Shown: positions 44,486 to 53,580 of the stretch, piece by piece
Numbering within the stretch: position 1 is the stretch's first letter
Layout of the letters: each line of letters starts with the position of its first letter
Assembly (NCBI GenBank): GCA_021792635.1
Contig: JAJYUH010000008.1
Location: forward strand, 56,533 to 120,532
Source of the DNA: Natronospirales bacterium
GTDB taxonomy: Bacteria > Pseudomonadota > Gammaproteobacteria > Natronospirales > REEB76
Direction: 5' to 3'
DNA length: 64,000 bases
Made by a program: the position numbers and the translations under genes
Notes under the pieces: generated by a model
Seen by the model: the letters and a program-made list of their open reading frames with translations, nothing else
Told to the model about the DNA's origin: nothing
The model's database searches: none

Positions 44486-45712
44486 TTACGGTTTCACCCG
44501 CACGGCGGTGCCCGCCACCAGCGGCGCCGCCGCGGAGACGACCACCCGCTGTCCGCGCCGCAGGCCGGTGAGAATCGCAATGCGGTCGCCTTCCAGGTCG
44601 CCGGGCTTGACCGGCACGCGCTCAGCCCGGCCGTGTTCCACCACGAATACGTAACTGCCGCCGTCGGCCCCGTGCAGCGCACTCTCGGGAATCCGCAACT
44701 CGCGGGCCGCAACGGGGTCCGGCAGGTGCCGCGCAGCCTGCAGGAACCGGACTTGTACGCTCATCTGCGGCAGGATGCGCGGATCGAGTCGGTCAAAAGC
44801 GACGCGCACACCGACGCTGCCCTGTTCACGGTCGGCGCTGGGCGCCACGCCGATGACCTGCGCGGGAATGTGCCAGTCCGGATAGGCATCCAGCACCGCG
44901 TCCGCCGGTTGACCGGTGTACACCCGGCGGATGTAGGCCTCATCCACGTTCACATCCATCCTGAGGGAGCGCATGTCCACCAGGGTGCAGATGCCGCGCG
45001 CGGCGGAGGCGCCGGTGACAGGTGATGCGGTGATTTCGCCGGGATGCGCGTAGATTCGCATCACCACGCCGGCGAAGGGCGCGCGGATCACGGTGTAGTC
45101 GAGCCGCACCTGGGCGAGCCGCAGCCCGTCGCGATCCACCCGCACCTGGCGGCGTGCATGTTCCAGGACGGCCGTATCCATGGCCAGCGCCGCCTGGGCT
45201 GCATCGGAGTTCGCGCGAGTCTGAGCCTGCGGCTGGCCGGGGTTCTGCCGCTGCGGAGCGGGCTGATCCGCGGCGAGTTTCGCCTGCGCCTCCTGCACCA
45301 GCGATTCGTCACTGCGCAATTGATTCCGGGCCATGGCCAGCCGGGCGCGAGCCGCCTGGTCATCCAGCCGCGCCAGCACCTGACCCGCCCTGACGGACAT
45401 GCCCTGTTTCACGGGCACCTCGACGATCAGGCCGGAGACTTGCGCCGCCACCCGCGCCCGCCGTCCGGCCACCACATAGCCGGAAGCGCTGAATAGCGGA
45501 GCCCCCGCGGCCTCTCCGCCGGCAGGTGCCGCCGCCACGGTTTGCACCGTCACCGTGTCACCGCTCCGCAGCAGATCCACGGACACGGCGATTGCGGCCA
45601 GCGCCGCGGCGGCAAGTGCGATGCACCATGCGCGCCGCCAGCGGCGGCCGGAGCGGTGTACGGTTTCCGGATCCAGACGCAACGCATTCAAGGCATCGCG
45701 ATTTATCGCCAT
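44486..45712 (-). CDS. Efflux periplasmic adaptor (MacA/HlyD type)
   Basis: 408 residues. One N-terminal membrane helix (CIALAAAALAAIAVSVDLL), a lipoyl/barrel-sandwich domain (SGYVVAGRRARVAAQVSGLIVEVPVKQGMSVRAGQVLARLDDQ), a coiled-coil hairpin (ARLAMARNQLRSDESLVQEAQAKLAADQ) and a beta-barrel/membrane-proximal domain (VIRAPFAGVVMRIYAHPGEITA) form a complete membrane-fusion protein. It links an inner-membrane ABC or RND pump to an outer-membrane channel. ATG 45712 was chosen because it gives a short cytoplasmic tail; upstream codons overlap the EAL gene. The FtsX-type permeases on the same strand are likely partners. Confidence 0.9.
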   Translation of the reverse strand: MAINRDALNALRLDPETVHRSGRRWRRAWCIALAAAALAAIAVSVDLLRSGDTVTVQTVAAAPAGGEAAGAPLFSASGYVVAGRRARVAAQVSGLIVEVPVKQGMSVRAGQVLARLDDQAARARLAMARNQLRSDESLVQEAQAKLAADQPAPQRQNPGQPQAQTRANSDAAQAALAMDTAVLEHARRQVRVDRDGLRLAQVRLDYTVIRAPFAGVVMRIYAHPGEITASPVTGASAARGICTLVDMRSLRMDVNVDEAYIRRVYTGQPADAVLDAYPDWHIPAQVIGVAPSADREQGSVGVRVAFDRLDPRILPQMSVQVRFLQAARHLPDPVAARELRIPESALHGADGGSYVFVVEHGRAERVPVKPGDLEGDRIAILTGLRRGQRVVVSAAAPLVAGTAVRVKP

Positions 45713-45728
45713 CGGATCAGACCGCCTG

Positions 45729-47969
45729 TCATGGTATGGGTACTCCCTCACCCATCCCGCGCCGGGGCACGGGATGGGAATCCGGGTGGGGAAAAATACG
45801 GGACTCCCGCAGCAGGATTCTTGCCTGTTCGGCGGGCACCGGCTTGCTGAACAAGTATCCTTGCACCAGATCGCAGTCATAATCGCGCAACAATTCGTAT
45901 TGCTGTAGCGTCTCGACGCCCTCGCCCACCACCTGCAACCCCAGGGTCTGCGCCAACTGAATCATCATGCCGGTGATTTTGGTGACGCGCGGGTCGCTGC
46001 CGAGGTTACGGATGAATTCCCGGTCCAGCTTGATGGCATAGATCGGCAGGCGCGTGAGATAGTTGAAGGAGGAATAGCCGGTGCCGAAATCATCCAGCGC
46101 GATGTTGATGCCCGGCTGCTTCAGACGGTTGAGCAGATCCACCGCCACGTCCAGGCTCTGCATCGCCAGGGATTCGGTGATTTCCAGCACCAGGCACTCC
46201 GGCGGCAATCCGGTCTGGTCCAGCACGCGCCGCACTTCATCCACCAGGCCCAGATCCAGCACCTGCGAGGGCGACAGGTTGATGCTCATCTGCACCGGCT
46301 TGCCGAACTCGCGGCTCCACTCCGCCGCCTGGGCACAGGCTTTTTCCAGCACCCAGCGGCCCAGCGGCTCGATCAGGCCGGACTGCTCGGCAACGGGAAT
46401 AAAGGTTGCCGGGGGCACGGAACCGAATTCCGGATCGGTCCAGCGCACCAGTGCCTCGAACCCATGCAGATAGCGGTCCGCCACCCGGACGATGGGCTGA
46501 TAGACGAGCGTCAGCTTGCCGTTCTCAACGGCCTTGCGCAGGCGCGACTCCAGGCGCAATTTCGTGGCGGTCCCGGTACGCAGGTTTTCGCTGTACACGC
46601 GATGACCGGATACCTTGTCCTCGCGCGCCTGTACCAGCGCGCTTTCCGCGTTGGCCAGCAGGTCATCCGCCGAAGTGCCATGTTCCGGCGCCACCGCCAG
46701 GCCCATGCTGCAAGGCAGCCGCAACGACATGCCGTGGATTTCAAACGCCTCGCTCAGCACCGACATCAACCGCTTGGCCAGAGCCTCTTCGCTGTCGGAC
46801 TCCGCCAGCGGCATCACCACCGCGAATTCGTTGCTGCCGTTGCGGAACAGGCATTCCACGGAATCCACCAGCGCCAGCAGGCGCTTGGTGACAATGCGCA
46901 GTACGGCGTCGCCGCGGGCAAAGCCGTAGATGCTGTTGATGAGGGGAAACCGTCCCAGGTGGATGAGCACCAGCACCAGCGGCGCGGCAGCGGAGGCCGC
47001 CGGCAGCTTCTCCCGCAACTGGGCGCGCAGTCTGAAAGTATTGCCCAGCCCCGTGACCCGGTCAAAATTCGCCGCGCGGTAGGTCTGCAACTGAGAGCCG
47101 CGCCGCTCGTTCAGGGTGATGAGCAGCCAGTAACACAACCACGCCATGATCACGGCCAGTACGGTGCCGATGGCGATCACCGTCCACGCCACGTCCGCGC
47201 CGGCAACCCGGATGTTCCGCGGCGAGAGCCGCAACAGCCAGGTTTGTCCGCCCACCTTCAGGGTGGATTGCACCGCATAGGCGGCATTCTGCAGCTCGGT
47301 GTCGGAGGCAAAAACCGTATGCCGCCCGTCGCTGAGGCTCAGGCTGTAGTTCCTGGCGAACTGCCGGCTATACGCCTGGCGCATCAGCGCCTCGGGCTCG
47401 ATCACGGCATTGATATAGCCTTCCGCGTGTGCGCCGCGCCGGATCGGCAAATACACGGCGATGCTCCGGCCCCCCGGTTGCAACCGCAGCACGCCGCTGA
47501 CCGCCAGCGCACCGCGGTCCCGCGCCCGGCGGAAGGCCGTCCAGGCATCCGGCGTGTTGCGTATGGCTTGATTCTGTGCGGCCTGATTGGAGCGGGACGG
47601 ATACACCCAGCGGATCACGCCGTCGTTGTCCATCCAGTTCAGCGCCCGGAACGCCGGAAACGCCGACTGGATGGTGGCCGCGTCCGCCTGGAATTGCGCG
47701 TAGCCGGCCGAACCATCGCGTTGCCATTCGCTCCTCAGGATGCGTGCCGCCCCCAAGTAGGCGCGCAACTGGCTGTCCAACTGGTTGGCCACCACCGCGA
47801 GCGCACGCACGCTGTCGGCGCGCTGCTGAGCGCGCTGGTTCCGGGCAAACACCTGCCATGCGAAAATGACCGCGCCGAGGAAGGTGAGCGCCAGCAGCAG
47901 CGAAACCGCCAGCGGCAGCGGCTGGCGCAGGCGCAGAAAACCCCGGGGCGGTTCAGGGGTGGCGTGCAT
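45729..47969 (-). CDS. CHASE-degenerate GGDEF-EAL phosphodiesterase
   Basis: 746 residues. Membrane helix near 20-40, a periplasmic CHASE-like sensor (about 45-265; ALNWMDNDGVIRWVYPSRSNQAA), a second helix, then GGDEF and EAL domains. The GGDEF loop is NGSNEF, so cyclase activity is likely lost. The EAL domain is intact: GFEALVRW, INLSPSQ, LVLEITESL, ALDDFGTGYSSFNYL, IKLDREFIRNL and VGEGVETLQQ. It should degrade c-di-GMP. It lies between the ABC permease and the adaptor genes in the same direction. Confidence 0.93.
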   Translation of the reverse strand: MHATPEPPRGFLRLRQPLPLAVSLLLALTFLGAVIFAWQVFARNQRAQQRADSVRALAVVANQLDSQLRAYLGAARILRSEWQRDGSAGYAQFQADAATIQSAFPAFRALNWMDNDGVIRWVYPSRSNQAAQNQAIRNTPDAWTAFRRARDRGALAVSGVLRLQPGGRSIAVYLPIRRGAHAEGYINAVIEPEALMRQAYSRQFARNYSLSLSDGRHTVFASDTELQNAAYAVQSTLKVGGQTWLLRLSPRNIRVAGADVAWTVIAIGTVLAVIMAWLCYWLLITLNERRGSQLQTYRAANFDRVTGLGNTFRLRAQLREKLPAASAAAPLVLVLIHLGRFPLINSIYGFARGDAVLRIVTKRLLALVDSVECLFRNGSNEFAVVMPLAESDSEEALAKRLMSVLSEAFEIHGMSLRLPCSMGLAVAPEHGTSADDLLANAESALVQAREDKVSGHRVYSENLRTGTATKLRLESRLRKAVENGKLTLVYQPIVRVADRYLHGFEALVRWTDPEFGSVPPATFIPVAEQSGLIEPLGRWVLEKACAQAAEWSREFGKPVQMSINLSPSQVLDLGLVDEVRRVLDQTGLPPECLVLEITESLAMQSLDVAVDLLNRLKQPGINIALDDFGTGYSSFNYLTRLPIYAIKLDREFIRNLGSDPRVTKITGMMIQLAQTLGLQVVGEGVETLQQYELLRDYDCDLVQGYLFSKPVPAEQARILLRESRIFPHPDSHPVPRRGMGEGVPIP

Positions 47970-48030
47970 TGCCGGCCTGCGGGAGAGGGGTCATGCTGAC
48001 GGGCCTGCCGCGCCGCGGTATGCCGCCGCC

Positions 48031-48056
48031 GTGTTATCTATATATATAGGCAACAC
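48031..48056. promoter_or_regulatory. AT-rich 12-bp palindrome with outer arms
   Basis: CTATATATATAG (48038-48049) is a perfect palindrome inside GTGTT (48031-48035) and AACAC (48052-48056). It lies in the 167-base gap upstream of the EAL gene in otherwise GC-rich DNA, so it probably overlaps that promoter and may bind a dimeric regulator. Confidence 0.5.
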
Positions 48057-48136
48057 CGGCGCTCCGGTCACGGGGCCGCGGGCGCTTGCGCCTGCCGGGG
48101 CGGCCGCGCTGCCGGGCGAATGAGGACAGGGGTGCA

Positions 48137-49306
48137 TCACAGTTCCCGGAGCGCCGCGGCCACGGACATGCGGCCGATCCTGACTGCGGGGAACAGGCCG
48201 CCCGCGAACCCCATGAGCAGGGCGAAACCGATGCCGGCCAGCATCAGTTCGGGGGTCACCAGGAAATTGAACGCCACCAGCACGTAATTCCCCAGGGTGC
48301 TGGCGGGGAAGCCGTCGAAAATCCCATAGGCCAGCAGGGCACCGAGGACGCCCCCCAGCAGACCATAGGCGATGCCCTCCAGCAGCACCGCCGTGAGCAC
48401 CGGGGCGCGGCGGAACCCCAAGGAGCGCAAGGTGGCAATGTCCTGGGCACGGTTGAGGACATTGGTGTAGAGAATAGTCACCGCGCCGAAGATAGCCCCC
48501 ACCGCCATCAGCAGGACCACGATACTGCCGGCGTAGGTGATCAGGGTTCCGATCCCCGCCGCTTCCTGTCTGAAAATACCGCTCTCCCTCATTACACTCA
48601 CGGCAAGCCCAGGAGTTCCTTCCAGCGTGTGCTTGAATCCTGCAAATGCGGCCGGAGAAACAAGGCGGACATAAACATTGGTGTACTGATCAGCGGAGCC
48701 GAAAACAGACTGCAGGGCACGGACATCGGTCCAGATTTCCGATTCGTGGACATTGCCGTTATCGGCGAAGATCCCCACCACTTTCCACGGGTGGCCGTTC
48801 AGCGAAAAACGCTCCCCCGGGACAAGCCCCGCAAACAAGTGCTCGGCGCGCCGGCCGACGATCACTTCCCGGGTACCGGGTTTGAACAGGCGCCCCCGCA
48901 GCAGGCGCAGTCCCGGCCAGATGGCCCGGGCATGACTGTCCACGCCGCGCAGCAGCACCGGACCCAGCCGGTTTCCATTTCTCCGTGTCATCTGAACCAC
49001 GACAACAAATTGCCGGCTGACCTGAGGTCCCTCCGGTTCCTGTGCCACACCCGGTGCCTGCCCGATGCGCTGCACCGCCCGGCGACCCAGCGTACCGATA
49101 TTGATGCTGCGCACCATGGCCACGTCGGCGGAGCCGGTGCGCGTCATGGTGGTCTCGAAGCCGTTGCGCATGGCCAGCACGGTTACGAACACCAGCACCA
49201 CGGCCAGGAAACCCGTGACGATCACGGCGGCGGAGGGCAGCCGATGGCGCAGGGTGCTGAGATTCCACGCCATCATCGCCCAGGACTGTCGCAGGAAGGC
49301 CTTCAC
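48137..49306 (-). CDS. ABC transporter permease, FtsX/MacB type
   Basis: 389 residues with the MacB/FtsX plan: an N-terminal helix, a large periplasmic MacB_PCD-like domain (residues about 40-240), then three helices with IGTLITYAGSIVVLLMAVGAIFGAVTILYTNVLNRAQDIATLRSLGFRR and a final LFPAVRIGRMSVAAALREL. Second permease of a heteromeric exporter with the gene upstream at 49308, one base away. Substrate unknown; such pumps export peptides, lipoproteins or toxic compounds. Confidence 0.92.
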   Translation of the reverse strand: MKAFLRQSWAMMAWNLSTLRHRLPSAAVIVTGFLAVVLVFVTVLAMRNGFETTMTRTGSADVAMVRSINIGTLGRRAVQRIGQAPGVAQEPEGPQVSRQFVVVVQMTRRNGNRLGPVLLRGVDSHARAIWPGLRLLRGRLFKPGTREVIVGRRAEHLFAGLVPGERFSLNGHPWKVVGIFADNGNVHESEIWTDVRALQSVFGSADQYTNVYVRLVSPAAFAGFKHTLEGTPGLAVSVMRESGIFRQEAAGIGTLITYAGSIVVLLMAVGAIFGAVTILYTNVLNRAQDIATLRSLGFRRAPVLTAVLLEGIAYGLLGGVLGALLAYGIFDGFPASTLGNYVLVAFNFLVTPELMLAGIGFALLMGFAGGLFPAVRIGRMSVAAALREL

Positions 49307-49307
49307 C

Positions 49308-50462
49308 TCAGACTCCGCGCAGCATCTCGGGCACCCGGATGCCCAGCATTCGCGGCAACGGGATACCGGCGGCTACCAGACTGATCACGAGTGCAATGAT
49401 CAGGCCGGTGAATACAGCGGTCAGCGTGAGATCAAAGGCCCAAAGCACAGAAGCCACTGCGGCATACATGAGCTGTGTCAGCCAGTAGCCGCCCAGCAAA
49501 CCCGCTGCGGCGCCGCTCAGATTCAGCGCCAGGGCCTCCCCCAGGAGCAGCCACACCAGCCGGCGGCTGCGGAATCCCAGGGCGCGCAGCACCGCGAATT
49601 CCGTGAGGCGTTCCTGCGCCGACTGGTACAGGGTGTTGCACACGATGAGCAGCAGGGTGAAGAACACCGTGGCCCCCACCGCCAGCACCAGCAGACTTAC
49701 GTTGCCGAACTGCCGGATCTTGGCCATCATCTCCGCCTCCTGGGACTGGGTGAGGGTGTGTACCGGATCGGCGGCGAACAGGGTGTCAATGGCCCGGGAA
49801 ATTTCCGCACTGCGGCGGGGATCATTGATGCGCTCCACGATCTGGCTCACCTGGTTGCGCTGAACCGCGGGCAGGGCGGCATTCACGTGTCCGTAGTGCA
49901 CCACCAGGAATGACTGGTAATGGGAAGGCACCCTGGCCGCATAGATGCCGTCCAGGCGAAATTGCCAAGTGCCCCGGCCGTCCTGGCGCAGCAGGTCCGA
50001 GTGGATGGTGATGTCATCACCTGTTTTCCAGCCCATCCGGCGTGCCAGTGCCGGTCCGGCGATAGCCCCTTGAGGGTCATTCCTGAAGGCCCGCAGCGCC
50101 ACGGGTGACGGCCGGTAATCCGCGAATACGTTGAATATGGATTCTGACTGGGCGGCGAATACCGTCACAGGCTGCGCGGGCGTGCGTACATATGTCCCGG
50201 GAATTTCCCTGAGGGCGCTGACGGCCACCACACCCGGGACCCGTGCAATCCTGTTTGCATAGTCCAGGGGCATCAAACCACCCTGCACTGTACGGTTGTA
50301 GGTATTCAGCGAGGAAGCGGACACGCCGCCCAACTGTCCCACCACGCCCTGGCGGATGGTCGCCAGCACGCTGAACAGCATGAAAGCCGCCACGATGGAC
50401 AGAAAGGTGAACACCGTGCGCGCCTTGCGCCGCCCCAATGCTCCCCAGATCAGCGAGAACAT
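49308..50462 (-). CDS. ABC transporter permease, FtsX type
   Basis: 384 residues. N-terminal helix MFSLIWGALGRRKARTVFTFLSIVAAFMLFSVLA, a periplasmic domain, and a C-terminal helical part with VGATVFFTLLLIVCNTLYQSAQERLTEFAVLRALGFRSRRLVWLLLGEAL. ATG 50462 was preferred to an upstream GTG. It pairs with the adjacent permease 48137-49306 and the ATPase 50551-51288 to form an exporter; all three are on the minus strand. Confidence 0.91.
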   Translation of the reverse strand: MFSLIWGALGRRKARTVFTFLSIVAAFMLFSVLATIRQGVVGQLGGVSASSLNTYNRTVQGGLMPLDYANRIARVPGVVAVSALREIPGTYVRTPAQPVTVFAAQSESIFNVFADYRPSPVALRAFRNDPQGAIAGPALARRMGWKTGDDITIHSDLLRQDGRGTWQFRLDGIYAARVPSHYQSFLVVHYGHVNAALPAVQRNQVSQIVERINDPRRSAEISRAIDTLFAADPVHTLTQSQEAEMMAKIRQFGNVSLLVLAVGATVFFTLLLIVCNTLYQSAQERLTEFAVLRALGFRSRRLVWLLLGEALALNLSGAAAGLLGGYWLTQLMYAAVASVLWAFDLTLTAVFTGLIIALVISLVAAGIPLPRMLGIRVPEMLRGV

Positions 50463-50550
50463 GCGCCCCACCCGTTTGTCCGCCGCGCCGCAGGTACATC
50501 CATATGGATATCACCCATTCGGGAATGTCCCCGCCGGCCGGTGACGGTGT

Positions 50551-51288
50551 TCATGCTTCCGGCTCCTGGGAAAGCACGCCCTTGGTCATGAACAGGGTGC
50601 GCCGCGCGCGCGCCGCGGCGTGGGGATCGTGGGTCACCATGACCACGGTCTTGCCGTGTTCGCTGTTGAGCAGTTGCAGCAGTTCCAGGATCCCGTCGCC
50701 GGTGCGCCGGTCCAGGTCGCCGGTGGGTTCGTCGCACAGCAGGATGGGCGGATCCATGACGATGGCGCGGGCGATGCCCACGCGCTGCTGCTGGCCGCCC
50801 GAAAGCTCCGCGGGCCTGTACTTCAGGTGCGCTTCCAGTCCCACCACCGCGAGCGCGGCGCGGGCGCGCTGCTGCCGCTCCCGCATACCGAGGTCCTTCA
50901 GGATCAGCGGCAGCGTCACGTTCTGTTCGGCGCTCAATGCCGGCAGCAGGTGGTAAAGCTGGAACACGAAGCCCACGTGACTCGCGCGCCAGTCCGCGAG
51001 GGCGTTGTCGGAAAATTCGTGGATGCGCTGGCCGTCCACGATGACTTCGCCGGCAGTCGGCCGGTCAATGCCGCCCAGGATGTTCATGAGCGTGGTCTTG
51101 CCGGAGCCCGAGGGCCCCATGAGCGCGAGGAAATCCCCGCGGGGGATATCCAGATTCAAAGCTTGCAGCACTTCCACCGTTTCGCTGCCGCGTTTATAAA
51201 TTTTGGTGACGCGCCTCAGGCTGAGCAGCGGCCCGGCGGCAAGTGCCTGGACGTTTCGCGGGGTGCGGATGGACGACAGGTTTCTCAT
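50551..51288 (-). CDS. ABC transporter ATP-binding protein (LolD/MacB-like)
   Basis: 245 residues from ATG 51288; longer starts at 51303 and 51351 exist but add no conserved sequence. Motifs are Walker A MGPSGSGKTT, Q-loop VGFVFQ, signature LSGGQQQRVGIARAIV, Walker B ILLCDEPTGDLD and H-switch VTHDP. The close match to LolD/MacB-type ATPases fits FtsX-like permeases immediately downstream. Confidence 0.94.
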   Translation of the reverse strand: MRNLSSIRTPRNVQALAAGPLLSLRRVTKIYKRGSETVEVLQALNLDIPRGDFLALMGPSGSGKTTLMNILGGIDRPTAGEVIVDGQRIHEFSDNALADWRASHVGFVFQLYHLLPALSAEQNVTLPLILKDLGMRERQQRARAALAVVGLEAHLKYRPAELSGGQQQRVGIARAIVMDPPILLCDEPTGDLDRRTGDGILELLQLLNSEHGKTVVMVTHDPHAAARARRTLFMTKGVLSQEPEA

Positions 51289-51629
51289 GGCGGAGCGGTG
51301 CATCGGTGTTAAGAGCTGGATTGCCAGTCTGCAGTTTATATTCATTCCCATGCGTTCGTCAGGTGGATGCGTCCTCCCCGGGTGCAGGCCTGCCGCCGGA
51401 CAGACGGGAAAAATCCCCGCGCCATTCTTCTCCCCGCCGCCTTACCGGGCGGACATTTCACGGACCGGACGATGAAAGTATGCGCACGCATCTGCGCAAA
51501 CTATACCCTCAACCGGAAAGACCCATAGGTAAAGTTACCGGCTGAAATATGGAATTGTGACCAGCCGTGCAGAAAACGTGACGAAAGCACGGCAGTGCGT
51601 GATGAATCACAGTTAACGCGCTGCCTGTC
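51289..51629. other. Non-coding gap upstream of the ABC operon
   Basis: No gene found. It contains a short palindrome GGTAA/TTACC around 51530-51541 and should hold the promoter of the ABC transporter operon. The LytTR regulator gene ends at 51630, so transcription of regulator and transporter is in the same direction. Confidence 0.5.
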
Positions 51630-52394
51630 CTATTGCATGCCGAGCATGGACAGGGCCTTATCGCGGAAGGAGCGGCTCAGGGTGAGCTCGGTGCCGTCCC
51701 GCAGGATCACCAAATGGTCACCGTTGAACAGCGGCTGCATCTCGCGGATGGTTTCAACGCGCACCAGGGTGGAGCGGTGGATGCGCACGAACTTGCCCGG
51801 GTCCAGTTGCTGTTCCAGTTCGTTCATGGTTTTGCGCACGATGTGGGTATCGCCTTCCACGTGCAGGCACAGGTAATTGCCGGCGCTCTCCACCCAGTCA
51901 ATGGCATCCGCCCGCACGAATACGGTCTTGCCGCCGGATTTGATGGCGATGCGCCCCGCCGGTTCGCCGGTGATCTCCGCCGCGGAAAGCCTTTCCGTCA
52001 CCGGCGCCGGCGGCCGCCGGCTTGCAAAATACTCGCGCACGCTGTCCAGCGCCCGCGCCAGGCGCGCCTCGTCGAAGGGCTTCAACAGGTAATCCACGGC
52101 CCGCACCTCGAAGGCCGGCACCGCGAATTCCTCGAAGGCGGTGATGAACACCACCGCCGGGCGCTTTTCCGGCGGCACCTTGGCGATCATGGCCAGGCCG
52201 CTCAGCTCCGGCATCTGCACGTCCAGCAGCACCAGGTCCGGCTGCATGCGCCCGATGGCCTCCAGGGCCGTCTTGCCGTCGCCGCATTCCCCCACGATCT
52301 CGATGTCCGGCACCGGCGCCAGGTAGCGGCGCGTGCGCTCCCGCGACAGCGGCATGTCGTCAACGATGAGGGTGCGGATCTTCTGCATGGACAT
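51630..52394 (-). CDS. LytTR response regulator (AlgR/LytR type)
   Basis: 254 residues. Receiver domain with RTLIVDDMPLSRERTRRYL, phospho-acceptor aspartate in PDLVLLDVQMPEL, VFITAFEEFAV and AVDYLLKPFDEARL. The C-terminal LytTR DNA-binding domain contains DAIDWVESAGNYLCLHVEGDTHIVRKTMNELEQQLDPGKFVRIHRSTLV. LytTR regulators often control peptide, competence or envelope functions. It overlaps its sensor kinase gene by 35 bases and lies next to the ABC exporter and the peptide operon. Confidence 0.95.
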   Translation of the reverse strand: MSMQKIRTLIVDDMPLSRERTRRYLAPVPDIEIVGECGDGKTALEAIGRMQPDLVLLDVQMPELSGLAMIAKVPPEKRPAVVFITAFEEFAVPAFEVRAVDYLLKPFDEARLARALDSVREYFASRRPPAPVTERLSAAEITGEPAGRIAIKSGGKTVFVRADAIDWVESAGNYLCLHVEGDTHIVRKTMNELEQQLDPGKFVRIHRSTLVRVETIREMQPLFNGDHLVILRDGTELTLSRSFRDKALSMLGMQ

Positions 52395-53307
52395 CGGTTT
52401 CGTGGAACGGCAGGCTGAGGTGCGCGCTAACCCCTTTCCCCGGATTGTTGTTCAGCTCCAGGCCCGCCTTCCCGCCGTACAGATAGGCCAGACGCAGGCG
52501 GGAATTGCCGACCCCGATGCCCTTTTTATCATAACGCAAGGCCGCGGAGGCGAGCCCCGGCCCGTCATCCTCGATGGTGATGTCCAGCATGCCGCCGCGG
52601 CGCGCCGCGCGGATGGCGATGCGGCTGCCGCCGCGGCTCACCCCGTGGAGCACCGCGTTCTCCACCAGCGGCTGCAGGATCATGCTGGGAACCCGCGCCG
52701 CCAGGGTGTCGGAGGCGATGTGATATTCCACCTGGAGGCGTTCCTGCAGCAGCGTCTGCTGGATGGCCAGGTAGCGCTCCAGGAACTGCAGCTCGTCGCG
52801 CAGCGCGATCTCGTGAAAGCGGCTGTTGGCCAGGGACTTGCGCAGCAGATCGCTCAATTGGGTGATGGTGCGGTCGGCGGCTTGCGCGTCCCGGTAACAC
52901 AGCTCGGCGACGGCATTCAGCGCATTGAAGAGGAAATGCGGGTTCAACTGCGCGCGCAGCAGGCGCAGACGCGCGCTTTTCAATTCCGCCCGCGCACCGC
53001 AATACCCCGCCGTCACGATGCCGCTCAGCAGCACCGCCAGCAGGGCGAGATACAGCAAGCCGGCCAGTGCCGCACGCGACAACCGCAGCTGCCATATTCC
53101 CGTTATGGCAGTGCGGGAGTCGAGCAAGCCGTGAAACGGAATCCACAGCGCGCCGCAGGCCGCCAGCAGCGCCACTCCCAGCAACAGCGCCAATTGTGCG
53201 AGCAGCCACGCCTGGAACCGCGGGCGGTGCATCACCCATAAATAAGTCGCCGCCAGCAGTCCGGCCAGCGGCAGCAGCCAGGTGAAACTCCGCATCGCTT
53301 CAGTCAC
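52360..53307 (-). CDS. LytS/AlgZ-type sensor histidine kinase
   Basis: 315 residues from GTG 53307 with GGAGAGG upstream; ATG 53295 and ATG 53331 are alternatives. Four or five membrane helices fill residues 1-125. The His_kinase domain has LNPHFLFNALNAVAEL with the phosphorylated histidine, and the ATPase part has LVENAVLHGVSRGG, EDDGPGLA and GIGVGNSRLRLAYLYG. It phosphorylates the LytTR regulator it overlaps. The start faces the promoter of the peptide operon about 180-270 bases away. Confidence 0.93.
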   Translation of the reverse strand: MTEAMRSFTWLLPLAGLLAATYLWVMHRPRFQAWLLAQLALLLGVALLAACGALWIPFHGLLDSRTAITGIWQLRLSRAALAGLLYLALLAVLLSGIVTAGYCGARAELKSARLRLLRAQLNPHFLFNALNAVAELCYRDAQAADRTITQLSDLLRKSLANSRFHEIALRDELQFLERYLAIQQTLLQERLQVEYHIASDTLAARVPSMILQPLVENAVLHGVSRGGSRIAIRAARRGGMLDITIEDDGPGLASAALRYDKKGIGVGNSRLRLAYLYGGKAGLELNNNPGKGVSAHLSLPFHETDVHAEDPHPHR

Positions 53308-53490
53308 GGACCTCTCCCCGGGACCCGCCATGAGCTTGTGACATATTGCGTTCCATTGATTCCCGGAGGCCCGGACAAAATATCTCCGCCCCCGCGCCTG
53401 CACCTGTTTGTAGCGCATCGTCTGTGCGTAATCAATCGCTTGCCCGCGCTCTGCAATGCGGCACGCGAGGCACCGCACAGGTTCTGCGCA

Positions 53491-53520
53491 TTGACAAACG
53501 TGGAATCCATCCCCTATGTA
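53491..53520 (+). promoter_or_regulatory. Sigma-70-type promoter of the peptide operon
   Basis: TTGACA (53491-53496) and TATGTA (53515-53520) with an 18-base spacer, 60 bases upstream of the peptide start. The -35 matches consensus exactly. No LytTR site was recognised by eye. Confidence 0.65.
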
Positions 53521-53580
53521 GGTACCGGGCCGTGCGTGCGGAATGGTTCCGGCGCACCGAGGTCCTTGAGGAGAACTTCC

